DNA of 64,000 bases, taken from Acidovorax sp. Leaf78. Lineage in GTDB: Bacteria > Pseudomonadota > Gammaproteobacteria > Burkholderiales > Burkholderiaceae_C. Below the pieces are notes generated by a model. It did not search any database. It saw nothing but the letters and a program-made list of their open reading frames with translations, and was not told where the DNA came from. The position numbers were made by a program, and so were the translations under genes. Shown one piece after another: positions 1 through 8,493 of the stretch. Every line of letters begins with the position of its first letter. Positions within the stretch are counted from its first letter, which is position 1. Location of the stretch: assembly GCF_001422735.1 (NCBI RefSeq), contig NZ_LMLZ01000024.1, positions 1 through 64,000 on the forward strand. The letters run 5' to 3'.

Positions 1-104
1 ACTCCTTCCCATCCCGAACAGGACAGTGAAACGACTTTGCGCCGATGATAGTACTCCTTCCCATCCCGAACAGGACAGTGAAACGACTTTGCGCCGATGA
101 TAGT
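1..104 (+). repeat. exact 52-bp tandem duplication inside 5S rRNA
   Basis: Bases 1-52 and 53-104 are identical, and only the second copy continues into the rest of 5S. A duplicated internal 5S segment would not give a functional fold, and assemblies commonly break at rRNA operons, so a contig-end artefact is the more likely explanation. A real partial duplication cannot be excluded from sequence alone. Confidence 0.9.
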
Positions 105-140
105 GCGGGTTCCCGTGTGAAAGTAGGTCATCGTCAGGCT
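53..140 (+). rRNA. rrf: 5S ribosomal RNA, 3' part
   Basis: The stretch carries the conserved 5S core CCCATCCCGAACAGGACAGT and ends in the expected 3' strand ATCGTCAGGCT. About 88 nt of the usual 115 or so are present; the 5' end lies outside the window or is replaced by the duplicated block at 1-52. A strong terminator follows at 153-184, as expected for the end of an rRNA operon. Confidence 0.93.
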
Positions 141-152
141 CTTACAGCCCAG

Positions 153-184
153 AAAACCCCAGTCAGCAATGACTGGGGTTTTTT
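153..184 (+). terminator. rRNA operon terminator
   Basis: A perfect 13-bp stem (AAAACCCCAGTCA at 153-165, TGACTGGGGTTTT at 170-182) with a GCAA tetraloop runs into a T tract. It begins 12 bp after the 5S rRNA end. The A-rich 5' flank means it could also work on the other strand. Confidence 0.95.
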
Positions 185-334
185 GCTTTGGGCGTTGCGA
201 AGGTGGGAATTGCTTGGAACCGGTCAATGTCCCCGTCAGTTGTTGGTCGGTTTCGCCACCAAGCTACTGTGAGCCGCCAAGCCACTTTGCTCTCCTAACC
301 TGTGGCTACTGCCCGGTACACCTCTGGCCCAAGA

Positions 335-1102
335 CTAGATCGACAGCCTTCTACCTTGCTCGAAGACCAGCAGCTCACCCTTGCTGAAGGCTGTCCATTC
401 TTCGTTCGTCGTCAGCGGACTCGTCACGATCACCGCCACTTCATCCTTCGCGTCCGTCTCCCGCGAGAAATCCAGCCGGACATCCTCGTCACTGAGCTGG
501 GCCTCCCCGAACGGGTGCCGGCGCTCAATGTAGTACAGGCTGGTCGACGCGTGGCTCCACAGCGCCTGGCCGTTGGACAGCAGAAAGTTGAACGTGCCGT
601 GCGGGCTGACATGCGCCGCCAGCTCTTTCAACGTGAGCGTCAGTTCCCGCACAGACGGAACACTGGCGTGTGACTTGGCCAGTTCCTGCATGATCCAGCA
701 GAACGCGTGTTCGCTGTCGGTATCTCCCACGGGGCGAAAGTGCGAGTGCAGGCGTGGTCGAAAATCCTTGAGATCACCGTTGTGGGCAAACACCCAGTAG
801 CGGCCCCACAACTCGCGCACAAAAGGGTGGCAGTTCTGCAGGCTGACCACGCCCTGCGTAGCCTTGCGGATGTGGGCGATGACGTTGCGGCTTTTGATGG
901 GGTAGCGCCGGATCAGCTCTGCCACCGGAGAGTCCACGGCGGGCAGGTGATCGACAAAGTGCCGAAGGCCCTTGTCTTCGAAAAACGCGATACCCCAGCC
1001 GTCGCTGTGGTGGTCGGTTTTGCCGCCGCGCTGTGCGAATCCGGTGAAGCTGAAGGTCACGTCCGTCGGGACGTTGCAGTTCATGCCGAGCAATTGGCAC
1101 AT
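335..1102 (-). CDS. class II glutamine amidotransferase (YafJ type)
   Basis: The 255-residue protein begins MCQLLGMN, so removal of Met1 would expose Cys2, the N-terminal nucleophile of class II (Ntn) glutamine amidotransferases. Further family marks are HHSDGWGIAFFED near residue 31, HIRKATQGVV near 77 and FAHNGDL near 104, which form the glutamine-binding and oxyanion region. Length fits stand-alone YafJ-like proteins that lack a synthetase domain; their acceptor substrate is unknown. It points towards the rRNA operon and no partner gene lies beside it. The start is fixed by the need for Cys2. Confidence 0.9.
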   Translation of the reverse strand: MCQLLGMNCNVPTDVTFSFTGFAQRGGKTDHHSDGWGIAFFEDKGLRHFVDHLPAVDSPVAELIRRYPIKSRNVIAHIRKATQGVVSLQNCHPFVRELWGRYWVFAHNGDLKDFRPRLHSHFRPVGDTDSEHAFCWIMQELAKSHASVPSVRELTLTLKELAAHVSPHGTFNFLLSNGQALWSHASTSLYYIERRHPFGEAQLSDEDVRLDFSRETDAKDEVAVIVTSPLTTNEEWTAFSKGELLVFEQGRRLSI

Positions 1103-1407
1103 GACATGGTTTCCATTTCGGCAATGTTCTAAAAAGTGTGGGCGAGCGGCAGAGGTAGCCTGCGACTCCCAGCCGCAGCGATGCCGGCCGGGCGCGCTAC
1201 CCCATTTATAGCGCCGAGATGTCCACGCTGGGCGGTACTTACACCGTTCAGAAGCACAAACTACCCGCGGTGTTGCTCAGGGGAGGATCGATGCACTGCC
1301 AGCGCCTCGCGACAACATGGAATTGTTGCGAAGTGCCCGTTCCTCTTTCCCCGCCCCCCTTTGCCGGTAGCAGAGCAGCCGGCAGCCACCTGCGACAGCG
1401 AACCCGC
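1103..1407. other. intergenic region with no recognised gene
   Basis: About 305 bp separate the end of the MFS gene from the start of the amidotransferase, both on the minus strand, so the region holds the amidotransferase promoter. I saw no convincing hairpin, repeat or small coding sequence; the short open frames have no ribosome binding site or recognisable product. Confidence 0.6.
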
Positions 1408-2892
1408 TCAGACTGGACCTGCCGAGTCCGACCTCGCCGGTACTTCCTTCAATTGCCAGGCCGCCACCAACGCCAGACCGCACAACACCGTCAGCATCAA
1501 AAATGTCTCACCGAACGCTGAGATGCGTGCCGGGTTGCTGGCGCCTGCAGCCAGTGCCGCGCCATGGGCACCCAGGCGCCATTCCAGCACGATGCCGCAC
1601 AGGCTCACGCCTGCAGCGCCGCCCAGCATGCGCAGGAATCCGATGGTGCTGGAGCCTTGCGAAATCAGTGACTTGTCCAGGGGTCGCATAGAGCCCAGAT
1701 TCAGCGACGGCAGGATGAACCCCAGGCCGATCCGCCCCAGAATGGCCAGCGCCACTAGGATCCACAGCGACACCCCCAGGCCCACGAACACCATCAGCCC
1801 GAACGACAGGGCCAACAGCGCCAGGCCGATGCTCACCAGCAGGTTGGTGGGCTGCCGGTCGGCAAGGCGGCCCACCACGGCAATGGTGGCGGCCAGTACA
1901 AAGCCTGCGGGCAGCATCAGGGTGCCGACATGCGAGGCCGACAGCTCAAGGCCCAGTTGCATGAACACAGGCAACAGATAGGTCGAGCCGAAAAGCGCGG
2001 TCCCGTAGATGAACGCCACCACGCTGCCCATGGCGAACTGGCGGTATTGAAACAAGCGCAGGTCCATCAACGGCTTGCGACCCTGCTGCAGTTGGCGGCG
2101 TTGCCAGGCGATAAACAGCCCGACCGACACCGCGGCGGCCGCCAGCAGCGCGCCAGCCTCGGCGGCAGAGCCACCGTGCAGCGACACCAGCCCGTTGAGC
2201 AGGCACAGCGTACCCATGGTGCCCAGCAGCAGGCCGCGCCAGTCCAGCGCCTGGCCCTGCCGGTTCGCCTCGACCCCGCCCGGTGCGGTGACAGGCACGA
2301 ACTTGTACGCCAGCGCTATGGAGGCCAAGCACAGCGGCACCACCATGAAGAAGATGGAGCGCCAGCCGAACCAGTCCACCAGCAGCCCGCCGATGCTGGG
2401 CCCGATGGCGGGGGCCAGCACCACGCCCATGCCGAAGATGCCGCTCGCGCGGCCCTGCTCGTGCGGCTTGAAGGCGTACAGGATGATGACGGCCGGGATG
2501 GGCTGCACCACGCCTGCCGCCAGCCCCTCGGCCACACGGGCGACCAGCACCAGCCCGAAGTCGCGCGCCAGGCCCCCGCCGATGCCGCCGGCCAGCAGCA
2601 GCAGCATCGCGCCCACATACGTGGCGCGGTAGCCATAGCGCGACAGCAGCCACGGCGTGGTGAGCATGGAGACGGTGGTGGCGACCATGAACCCCGAGGT
2701 CACCCACTGCGCCCGCTCCTGGCCCAGCGTGAAGTAGTGGCTCATGTCCGGGATGGCCACGTTCACGATGGTGGACGACATGATCGATGCCATCGTGCCC
2801 ACCATGACGGACAGCAGCACCAGCCAGCGGTAGCGCTCTCCGTAGCGTTCACGCAGTACGGCCAGGGAACCGGAGGTCTGGGAGTTGTTCAT
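1408..2892 (-). CDS. MFS drug efflux permease, DHA2 family
   Basis: This 494-residue integral membrane protein has the hydrophobicity pattern of about 14 helices that marks the DHA2 (EmrB/QacA) branch of the major facilitator superfamily. The first helix contains STIVNVAIPDM, the typical motif D1 region, followed by QWVTSGFMVA and a motif A-like loop LLSRYGYRATYV around residue 80. Such proteins export drugs or toxic organics by proton antiport. No membrane-fusion (EmrA) or TetR gene lies next to it, so it probably works alone. The start MNNSQTS fits the family N-terminus. Confidence 0.88.
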   Translation of the reverse strand: MNNSQTSGSLAVLRERYGERYRWLVLLSVMVGTMASIMSSTIVNVAIPDMSHYFTLGQERAQWVTSGFMVATTVSMLTTPWLLSRYGYRATYVGAMLLLLAGGIGGGLARDFGLVLVARVAEGLAAGVVQPIPAVIILYAFKPHEQGRASGIFGMGVVLAPAIGPSIGGLLVDWFGWRSIFFMVVPLCLASIALAYKFVPVTAPGGVEANRQGQALDWRGLLLGTMGTLCLLNGLVSLHGGSAAEAGALLAAAAVSVGLFIAWQRRQLQQGRKPLMDLRLFQYRQFAMGSVVAFIYGTALFGSTYLLPVFMQLGLELSASHVGTLMLPAGFVLAATIAVVGRLADRQPTNLLVSIGLALLALSFGLMVFVGLGVSLWILVALAILGRIGLGFILPSLNLGSMRPLDKSLISQGSSTIGFLRMLGGAAGVSLCGIVLEWRLGAHGAALAAGASNPARISAFGETFLMLTVLCGLALVAAWQLKEVPARSDSAGPV

Positions 2893-3192
2893 GGGCTGTT
2901 CGGTGCAATGAGGCCGGCGGCGCGACGGCGGATGGGCGGACGGCGTGGTGAACGCTAGGAGCGGGCCGGTGATGTGGTCACCGCGCCTGTGGTGTCGCGC
3001 GGGCGGCCATCACCGCAGGCACTGGTGGCCGGTGCCCGGCCCGGGTGACGGTGCGTGCAGGCCGGCCAGGGCACGCGGATGCGCTGGCGGGGCACCGCAC
3101 CGTCAGGCTGCACCCGCCCCGGGTGGTGCGGCGATGCCGCCCGTCCCGTCACGGGTGCGACCCAGCTGCCAACGCAGCCGGATGGCGCCATG
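2893..3192. other. intergenic region with weak inverted repeat
   Basis: About 300 very GC-rich bases lie between the tautomerase stop and the MFS start on the minus strand. An imperfect inverted repeat (TGACGGTGCG at 3046-3055 against CGCACCGTCA at 3096-3105) may serve as a terminator or operator. No supported gene. Confidence 0.5.
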
Positions 3193-3381
3193 TCAGGTCC
3201 GCTCGGACCAGAGCTTGCCGCCCGTGGCCCAGTTCTCGCGCTTGATGTCGGTGATCAGGATGTCCACCGATTCGGGCGAGCCGCCCAGCACCTCGACGGA
3301 GACGCGGGTGATCTCCTCCACCAGCTTGCGCTTTTGTTCGACCGTGCGGCCTTCCATCATTTCAACGTGGTACGTCGGCAT
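3193..3381 (-). CDS. 4-oxalocrotonate tautomerase family protein
   Basis: The 62-residue protein starts MPTYHVEMMEGRT, so Pro2 becomes the N-terminal catalytic base after Met removal, the defining feature of the tautomerase superfamily. The length and the helix EQKRKLVEEITRVSVEVLG match small 4-OT subunits, which assemble as hexamers. It would interconvert enol and keto forms of a small acid. No aromatic meta-cleavage genes are nearby, so the substrate is unknown. Many stand-alone copies in proteobacteria have no known pathway. Confidence 0.88.
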   Translation of the reverse strand: MPTYHVEMMEGRTVEQKRKLVEEITRVSVEVLGGSPESVDILITDIKRENWATGGKLWSERT

Positions 3382-3448
3382 ATCTGATTCCTTGTAGGCA
3401 TTAAAAAGAAGAACTGCTGTTCAACGCTGAGCAGCGGCAAGCGCCAAA

Positions 3449-3694
3449 TCATATCGGCGGGCTGGGCGGTACACCCGGCGCTGCCACGCTATCGGCCGCT
3501 GCGGGTGCGCCGCAGGCAGGGCAGATGCAGGCCCGCTCGCGTTGATCGGCCGGCAAACGGGCCAACGCTGCACGGTCGATGGTCTGGGCCATGCACCAGC
3601 AACTCTCGGGCGCGCGCCCCGCCGCGATGGCGCAGCCGTTGGGCTGGCCGCACAAGGGGCATTGAGAGGTGTCGGGGTCCGAGGGGTGGGGCAT
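3449..3694 (-). CDS. cysteine-rich CWC family protein
   Basis: This 81-residue protein has eight cysteines: CPLC near residue 12, one in GCAI, the CWC triplet near residue 33, and CICPAC near residue 57. This spacing matches the small CWC family of proteobacterial proteins, probably zinc-binding; function is unknown. The frame is open upstream to 3820, but the upstream codons are a low-complexity Arg/Pro stretch, so I chose the Met that gives MPHPSDPDTSQCPLC. It lies just upstream of the tautomerase gene on the same strand. Confidence 0.7.
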   Translation of the reverse strand: MPHPSDPDTSQCPLCGQPNGCAIAAGRAPESCWCMAQTIDRAALARLPADQRERACICPACGAPAAADSVAAPGVPPSPPI

Positions 3695-3888
3695 GGCAGC
3701 GCAGGTGGGCCGCCTGTGGGGCGGCGCCCGCGGGCCAGTGTACGGCCGGTGCCCGCTGTGTGCCCGCCGCGGGTTATCCCGCTGACCGGATCTGGCGCGG
3801 GCGCAGCGGGCGGCGCGCATGACCCGTTCTCGCTGCCTGCCAACCCCGCCGCGTGCCCTGTGCGCGCTCGCACTGCGATGGGTATAAG

Positions 3889-3944
3889 AAAAAATAGCTG
3901 CTACCGCTTGATGGACAAGCGCTAGAAGCTATGTTTTTGATAGC
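3889..3944 (+). repeat. dispersed palindromic element, copy 1
   Basis: The core ATAGCTGCTACCGCTTG pairs with CAAGCGCTAGAAGCTAT around the loop ATGGA, giving a 17-bp stem with two mismatches, flanked by A-rich and TTTTTGATAGC sequence. It lies in the gap beyond the glcB stop. It belongs to the same family as the elements at 6478, 8371, 22434, 35876, 49132 and 57694. Confidence 0.85.
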
Positions 3945-3984
3945 ATCTGGGCTGCGGTGTGTCAGCAGCCGATTGCACGCATCG

Positions 3985-4014
3985 GATCAGCACAGATCAG
4001 TACCGATCAGTACA
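3985..4014. repeat. three 10-bp direct repeats (GATCAGyAcm)
   Basis: GATCAG occurs at 3985, 3995 and 4005, exactly 10 bp apart, each followed by a related tetranucleotide (CACA, TACC, TACA). The spacing of about one helical turn is what a cooperative DNA-binding site would need, but three short copies may be chance. The rest of the 389-bp gap 3695-4083 holds only palindromic element copy 1 and no supported gene. Confidence 0.5.
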
Positions 4015-4083
4015 GCCTTCCCAGGTCAGCCAGCCTGCAGAGGGGGCAGCTGCCTCGGGGAGGCCGTCACGCCCGCCCATTCA

Positions 4084-6291
4084 TCAGGCCTGCGCGGCCT
4101 TGAGCCTCAGGCGCCAGGCGTGCAGCAGGGGCTCGGTGTAGCCGCTGGGCTGCGCTTGGCCCTGGAAGACCAGGTCGCAAGCCGCCTTGTACGCCATGCT
4201 GGTGTCGAAGTGGCCCGCCATCGGCTGGTACAGCGCGTCGCCAGCGTTCTGGCCGTCCACCACCGCCGCCATGCGCTCGAAGGTCTCGCGCACCTGCGCT
4301 TCGGTCACCACGCCGTGCAGCAGCCAGTTGGCCATGTGCTGGCTGCTGATGCGCAGCGTGGCGCGGTCTTCCATCAGGCCCACGTTGTGGATGTCGGGCA
4401 CCTTGGAGCAGCCCACGCCCTGGTCCACCCAGCGCACCACGTAGCCCAGGATGCCCTGGGCGTTGTTGTCCAGCTCCTGCTGCTTCTCGGCGTCGCTCCA
4501 GTTCGGGGCGGCGGCCACGGGCACGGTCAGCAGGCCGGTCAGCAGGTTGTCGCGCTCGGCGTTGGCGTCGGTCTTTTCCAGCTCGATCTGGATGTCGCTC
4601 ACCTTGACCTGGTGGTAGTGCAGCGCGTGCAGCGTGGCACCCGTCGGGCTGGGCACCCAGGCGGTGTTGGCACCGGCCTTGGGGTGGGCGATCTTTTGCT
4701 TGAGCATTTCGGCCATCAGGTCGGGCATGGCCCACATGCCCTTGCCGATCTGCGCCTTGCCGCGCAGTCCGCACGACAGGCCCACGAGCACGTTGTTCTT
4801 CTCGTACGACTGGATCCAGGCGCTGGTCTTCATGTCGCCCTTGCGCACCATGGGGCCGGCGTGCATGGCGGTGTGCATCTCGTCGCCGGTGCGGTCCAGG
4901 AAGCCGGTATTGATGAAGGCCACGCGGGCCGACGCGGCGGCGATGCAGGCCTTCAGGTTGACGGACGTGCGGCGCTCCTCGTCCATGATGCCCAGCTTCA
5001 CGGTGTTGGCAGGCAGGCCCAGCAGTTGCTCCACGCGGCCGAACAGGTCGCTCGCAAAGCCCACTTCGGCGGGGCCGTGCATCTTGGGCTTGACGATGTA
5101 AACGCTGCCCTTGCGGGAGTTGCGGATGCCGTTAGCGCCATGGCCTTGCAGGTCGTGCAGCGCGATGGCAGTGGTCACGACCGCGTCCATGATGCCTTCA
5201 GGGATCTCGCGCACCTGGCCTTGCGCGTCGGTCCACAGGATGGCCGGGTTGGTCATCAGGTGGCCCACGTTGCGCAGGAACATGAGCGAGCGGCCATGCA
5301 GGCGCACTTCGCCACCGGCCGGGCCGGTATAGACGCGGTCGGGGTTCAGTCCGCGCGTGATGGTCTTGCCGCCCTTGGCGACCTGCTCGGTCAGCGTGGC
5401 CTGGATGATGCCCAGCCAGTTGCTGTAGCCCAGCACCTTGTCCTCGGCGTCCACGGCGGCCACGGAGTCTTCCAGGTCCAGGATGGTGGACAGGGCCGCT
5501 TCCAGCACCAGGTCGCTCACGCCCGCGGCATCGGTCTGGCCGATGGGCGTTGCGCGGTCGATCTGGATATCGAGGTGCAGGCCGTTGTGCTGCAGCAGCA
5601 CCGACTTGGGCGCGGCGGCATCGCCCTGGTAGCCCTTGAACTGCGATGCGTCCTTCAGGCCCGTCGTGGAGCCGTTGGCAAGAGACACCACCAGCTGGCC
5701 GCCTTCGACCTTGTAGCCGGTCGAATCCTTGTGCGAGCCGCTGGCCAGGGGCGCCGTGTCGTCCAGCACCTGGCGCGCGAACGCGATCACCTTGGCGCCG
5801 CGCACCGGGTTGTAGCCCTTGCCCTTTTCGGCACCGCCTTCTTCACTGATGGCGTCCGTGCCGTACAGCGCGTCGTACAGGCTGCCCCAGCGGGCGTTGG
5901 CAGCATTCAGCGCGTAGCGGGCGTTCAGGATGGGCACCACCAGTTGGGGGCCGGCCTGGGTGGCCAGCTCGTCGTCCACGTTGGCCGTGGTGGCCTTGAC
6001 GTCGGCGGGCTGGGGCACCAGGTAGCCGATCTTTTCCAGGAAGCCGCGGTAGGCCACCATGTCCTTGATGGGGCCGGGGTTGGCCTTGTGCCAGGTGTCG
6101 AGCTCGGTCTGCAGGCGGTCGCGCTCGGCCAGCAGGGCGATGTTGCGCGGGGCCAGGTCGGCCACGATGGCGTCAAAACCCTTCCAGAACGCGCCGGCAT
6201 CGACACCCGTGCCGGGCAGCACCTTGTCGTCGACAAAGCGGTACAGGGAGGTGGCCACTTGCAGGCCGTGGACGGTGGTGCGGTCGGTCAT
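4084..6291 (-). CDS. glcB: malate synthase G
   Basis: The 735-residue protein matches malate synthase G, which condenses glyoxylate and acetyl-CoA to malate in the glyoxylate shunt and glycolate use. The N-terminus ([19 protein letters not shown]) and internal blocks such as [27 protein letters not shown] and [17 protein letters not shown] carry the family's acidic and arginine active-site residues, and [18 protein letters not shown] lies near the C-terminus. Length fits isoform G (about 720) rather than isoform A. The frame extends upstream, but MTDRTT is the family start. A LysR gene diverges from its promoter. Confidence 0.97.
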   Translation of the reverse strand: MTDRTTVHGLQVATSLYRFVDDKVLPGTGVDAGAFWKGFDAIVADLAPRNIALLAERDRLQTELDTWHKANPGPIKDMVAYRGFLEKIGYLVPQPADVKATTANVDDELATQAGPQLVVPILNARYALNAANARWGSLYDALYGTDAISEEGGAEKGKGYNPVRGAKVIAFARQVLDDTAPLASGSHKDSTGYKVEGGQLVVSLANGSTTGLKDASQFKGYQGDAAAPKSVLLQHNGLHLDIQIDRATPIGQTDAAGVSDLVLEAALSTILDLEDSVAAVDAEDKVLGYSNWLGIIQATLTEQVAKGGKTITRGLNPDRVYTGPAGGEVRLHGRSLMFLRNVGHLMTNPAILWTDAQGQVREIPEGIMDAVVTTAIALHDLQGHGANGIRNSRKGSVYIVKPKMHGPAEVGFASDLFGRVEQLLGLPANTVKLGIMDEERRTSVNLKACIAAASARVAFINTGFLDRTGDEMHTAMHAGPMVRKGDMKTSAWIQSYEKNNVLVGLSCGLRGKAQIGKGMWAMPDLMAEMLKQKIAHPKAGANTAWVPSPTGATLHALHYHQVKVSDIQIELEKTDANAERDNLLTGLLTVPVAAAPNWSDAEKQQELDNNAQGILGYVVRWVDQGVGCSKVPDIHNVGLMEDRATLRISSQHMANWLLHGVVTEAQVRETFERMAAVVDGQNAGDALYQPMAGHFDTSMAYKAACDLVFQGQAQPSGYTEPLLHAWRLRLKAAQA

Positions 6292-6602
6292 GGGAGAGCC
6301 TTGAAGGATGGATGAAATGGGAGGAACAAAAAAAACGGAGCCGCCCGCAGCGCGGGCCATGGGCACACTGTATTGCAAATGTTTGCCCACATAAATATGC
6401 AGAAAAGCTGGAAACCAGTGACTTTTACGCAAAGGTGGAGAGCTTGTTCACCCGGGTGCAGAGCGCGCAATTACTATAAAAATAATAGCTGCCAGCGCTG
6501 GATAGGTAAGCGACAGGGGCCTCTTTCGGTCATATTTCCGGCCCAGATCCTCCTGCCGACACCCGGGAGGGCGCGCGCCCGTTGTCCCCATAATCACCGC
6601 CC
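6292..6602. promoter_or_regulatory. divergent glcB/LysR control region
   Basis: This 311-bp AT-richer gap must hold both promoters. A dyad GCAAA-TG-TTTGC lies at 6375-6386, inside wider arms GGGCA (6361-6365) and TGCCC (6384-6388); it is a candidate operator but is not tied to any named regulator. Palindromic element copy 2 occupies about 6478-6536. Confidence 0.45.
6478..6536 (+). repeat. dispersed palindromic element, copy 2
   Basis: Family core ATAGCTGCCAGCGCTGGATA followed by GGTAAGCGACAGGGGCCTC, with an A-rich left flank as in the other copies. The right arm is more degenerate than in copy 1. It sits between the divergent glcB and LysR promoters, nearer the LysR start. Confidence 0.75.
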
Positions 6603-7529
6603 ATGGACAAACTCAAGGCCTTCGAATCCTTTGTCTCGGTGGCCACGCGCGGCAGCCTCACGGCAGCGGCCAAGGCCGAGGGCGTGGCGCCCGCCATCAT
6701 GGGGCGGCGGCTCGACGCGCTCGAAGAGCACCTGGGCGTCAAGCTCCTGGTGCGCACCACCCGCCGCATCAGCCTCACGCACGAAGGCAGCGCGTTTCTG
6801 GAGGACTGCCAGCGCCTGCTGTCCGACGTGGCCAATGCCGAGGCCAGCGTGTCCGAAGGCGGGGTCAAGGCCACGGGCCACCTGCGCATCACCGCGCCCG
6901 CGGGCTTTGGCCGCCGCCACGTCGCGCCGCTGGTGCCGCGGTTTCGCTCGGCGCACCCGGACGTGACCATCTCGCTGAACCTCAGCGACCGGGTGGTGGA
7001 CCTGGCTGGCGAGGGTTTCGACTGCGCCGTGCGCGTGGGCGACCTGCCCGACTCGTCGCTGGTGAGCGTGCGCATCGCCGACAACCGCCGCCTGTGCGTG
7101 GCCACGCCCGAATACCTGGCGCGGCGCGGCACCCCGCGCGCGCCGGCCGAACTGGTGCAGCACGACTGCCTCACGCTGTCGAGCGACGCCTCGCAGACGC
7201 GCGGCTGGGCGTTTCGCGTGCCTCTGGGTGACGATGGTGGCACCGAGGTCATGCACCTCAAGCCCGGCGGGCCGCTCGACTGCTCCGACGGCCAGGTGCT
7301 GCACGACTGGTGCCTGGGCGGCTGGGGCATCGCCTGGCGCAGCACCTGGGAGGTCGAGGCCGAGATCGCCGCGGGCCGCCTGGTCGCGGTGCTGGAGGAC
7401 TTCGCCGCGCCGCCCAACGGCATCTACGTGGTGTTCCCCCAGCGCAAGCACCTGCCGCTGCGCGTGCGGCTGTGGATCGACTTCCTGAAACACCAGTACG
7501 CACAACCTGCGTTCTGGAAAGGCGCATGA
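6603..7529 (+). CDS. LysR family transcriptional regulator
   Basis: The 308-residue protein has an N-terminal winged helix-turn-helix (MDKLKAFESFVSVATRGSLT through RTTRRISLTHEGSAFL, residues 1-65) and a type 2 periplasmic-binding-like effector domain from about residue 90, which includes GHLRITAPAGFGRRHVAP and DSSLVSVRIADNRR. It diverges from glcB across 311 bp, the classical LysR arrangement, so glcB control by a glyoxylate-type signal is plausible but inferred only. Sequence style (HLRITAP) places it in the common CrgA/DmlR-like group. Confidence 0.92.
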   Translation: MDKLKAFESFVSVATRGSLTAAAKAEGVAPAIMGRRLDALEEHLGVKLLVRTTRRISLTHEGSAFLEDCQRLLSDVANAEASVSEGGVKATGHLRITAPAGFGRRHVAPLVPRFRSAHPDVTISLNLSDRVVDLAGEGFDCAVRVGDLPDSSLVSVRIADNRRLCVATPEYLARRGTPRAPAELVQHDCLTLSSDASQTRGWAFRVPLGDDGGTEVMHLKPGGPLDCSDGQVLHDWCLGGWGIAWRSTWEVEAEIAAGRLVAVLEDFAAPPNGIYVVFPQRKHLPLRVRLWIDFLKHQYAQPAFWKGA

Positions 7530-7691
7530 ATCCCCCGGAACCGCTGCACGCCGTCCTCCGACGCGAAGCGGCGTGCCTACGGGCGCCAAGCCGGCTCCAC
7601 GGTGGCGCCGGCCTGGGCGCGCCTCGTTCGTCGGCCCGCTCCGGGCGGCATGTCGCACTGATGGGCCGCCCCGTGGCAGACTGCGCACTCC

Positions 7692-8336
7692 ATGTCCGAC
7701 CCCACCCTCCTGGTCGCTGACGACCACCCCCTGTTCCGCGCGGCCGTGCTGCACGTGCTGCGCGAGCGCCTGCCGCAGTTCCGCACGCTGGAGGCGGCCA
7801 GCGCGGCCACGCTGGGCACCGCGCTGCAGGAGCACCCCGAGGTGGAGCTGGTGCTGCTGGACCTGAGCATGCCCGGCGCCCGCGGCTTCTCGTCGCTGCT
7901 GCATGTGCGCGGCGAGTACCCCGAGCTGCCGGTGGTGATCATCTCGTCCAACGACCACCCGCGCGTCATCCGCCGCGCGCAGCAGTTCGGCGCGGCGGGC
8001 TTCATCCCCAAGTCCGCACCGGCCGAGGCGATGGGCGAGGCCATCGAGGCCGTGCTAGACGGCGGCAGCTGGTTCCCCCCCATGGCGGCCGAGCGGTCGG
8101 AGGCCGACGCCGAGCTGGCCGCACGGCTGGCGCAGCTCACGCCGCAGCAGTTCCGGGTGCTGCTGTGCCTGGCGGACGGGCTGCTCAACAAGCAGATCGC
8201 CGCTGCACTGGGGCTGGCGGAGAACACGGTGAAGGTGCACGTCACGGCCATCCTGAAGAAGCTCGCGTGCTACAGCCGCACGCAGGCGGCGGTGCTGGTC
8301 AAAAGCCTGGAGGCGGACGAGGGCGGGGCGGGGTAA
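7692..8336 (+). CDS. response regulator, LuxR/NarL type
   Basis: A 214-residue two-domain regulator. The receiver (residues 4-125) has the acidic pair Asp10-Asp11, phospho-acceptor Asp57 (LVLLDLSMPG) and Lys107 (FIPKSA). The C-terminal LuxR-type helix-turn-helix spans about 148-195 (LTPQQFRVLLCLADGLLNKQ, then ENTVKVHVTAILKKL). The gene converges with the hybrid kinase at 8494, which is the likely partner. Together they probably control dctA, which diverges from the kinase gene. Confidence 0.92.
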   Translation: MSDPTLLVADDHPLFRAAVLHVLRERLPQFRTLEAASAATLGTALQEHPEVELVLLDLSMPGARGFSSLLHVRGEYPELPVVIISSNDHPRVIRRAQQFGAAGFIPKSAPAEAMGEAIEAVLDGGSWFPPMAAERSEADAELAARLAQLTPQQFRVLLCLADGLLNKQIAAALGLAENTVKVHVTAILKKLACYSRTQAAVLVKSLEADEGGAG

Positions 8337-8370
8337 AACGGATTGGGGAATGTGCGCTGCGTGGGGGGTC

Positions 8371-8420
8371 GAATGGTCTCTGGCGCTTGCCTGGAAAGCG
8401 CTGGCAGCTATCAAATTTGA
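8371..8420 (-). repeat. dispersed palindromic element, copy 3
   Basis: On the minus strand it reads TTTGATAGCTGCCAGCGCTT, then TCCAGGCAAGCGCCAGAGACC. It lies in the 157-bp gap between the convergent response regulator and hybrid kinase genes, so it could be transcribed from either side. Confidence 0.8.
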
Positions 8421-8493
8421 ATGTGTGAATGGGTACCGGGGCCATGCATCCGTGCAGACCGGGCCCGCCGAAGCCCGCTGCCTTGTGACCCCG

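Noticed and set aside
3931..6315. Long plus-strand open frame (794 codons) across glcB
   Set aside because: It is a shadow of malate synthase G on the other strand: low-complexity, rich in His, Val, Gly and Ala, with no recognisable domain, as GC-rich antisense frames commonly are.
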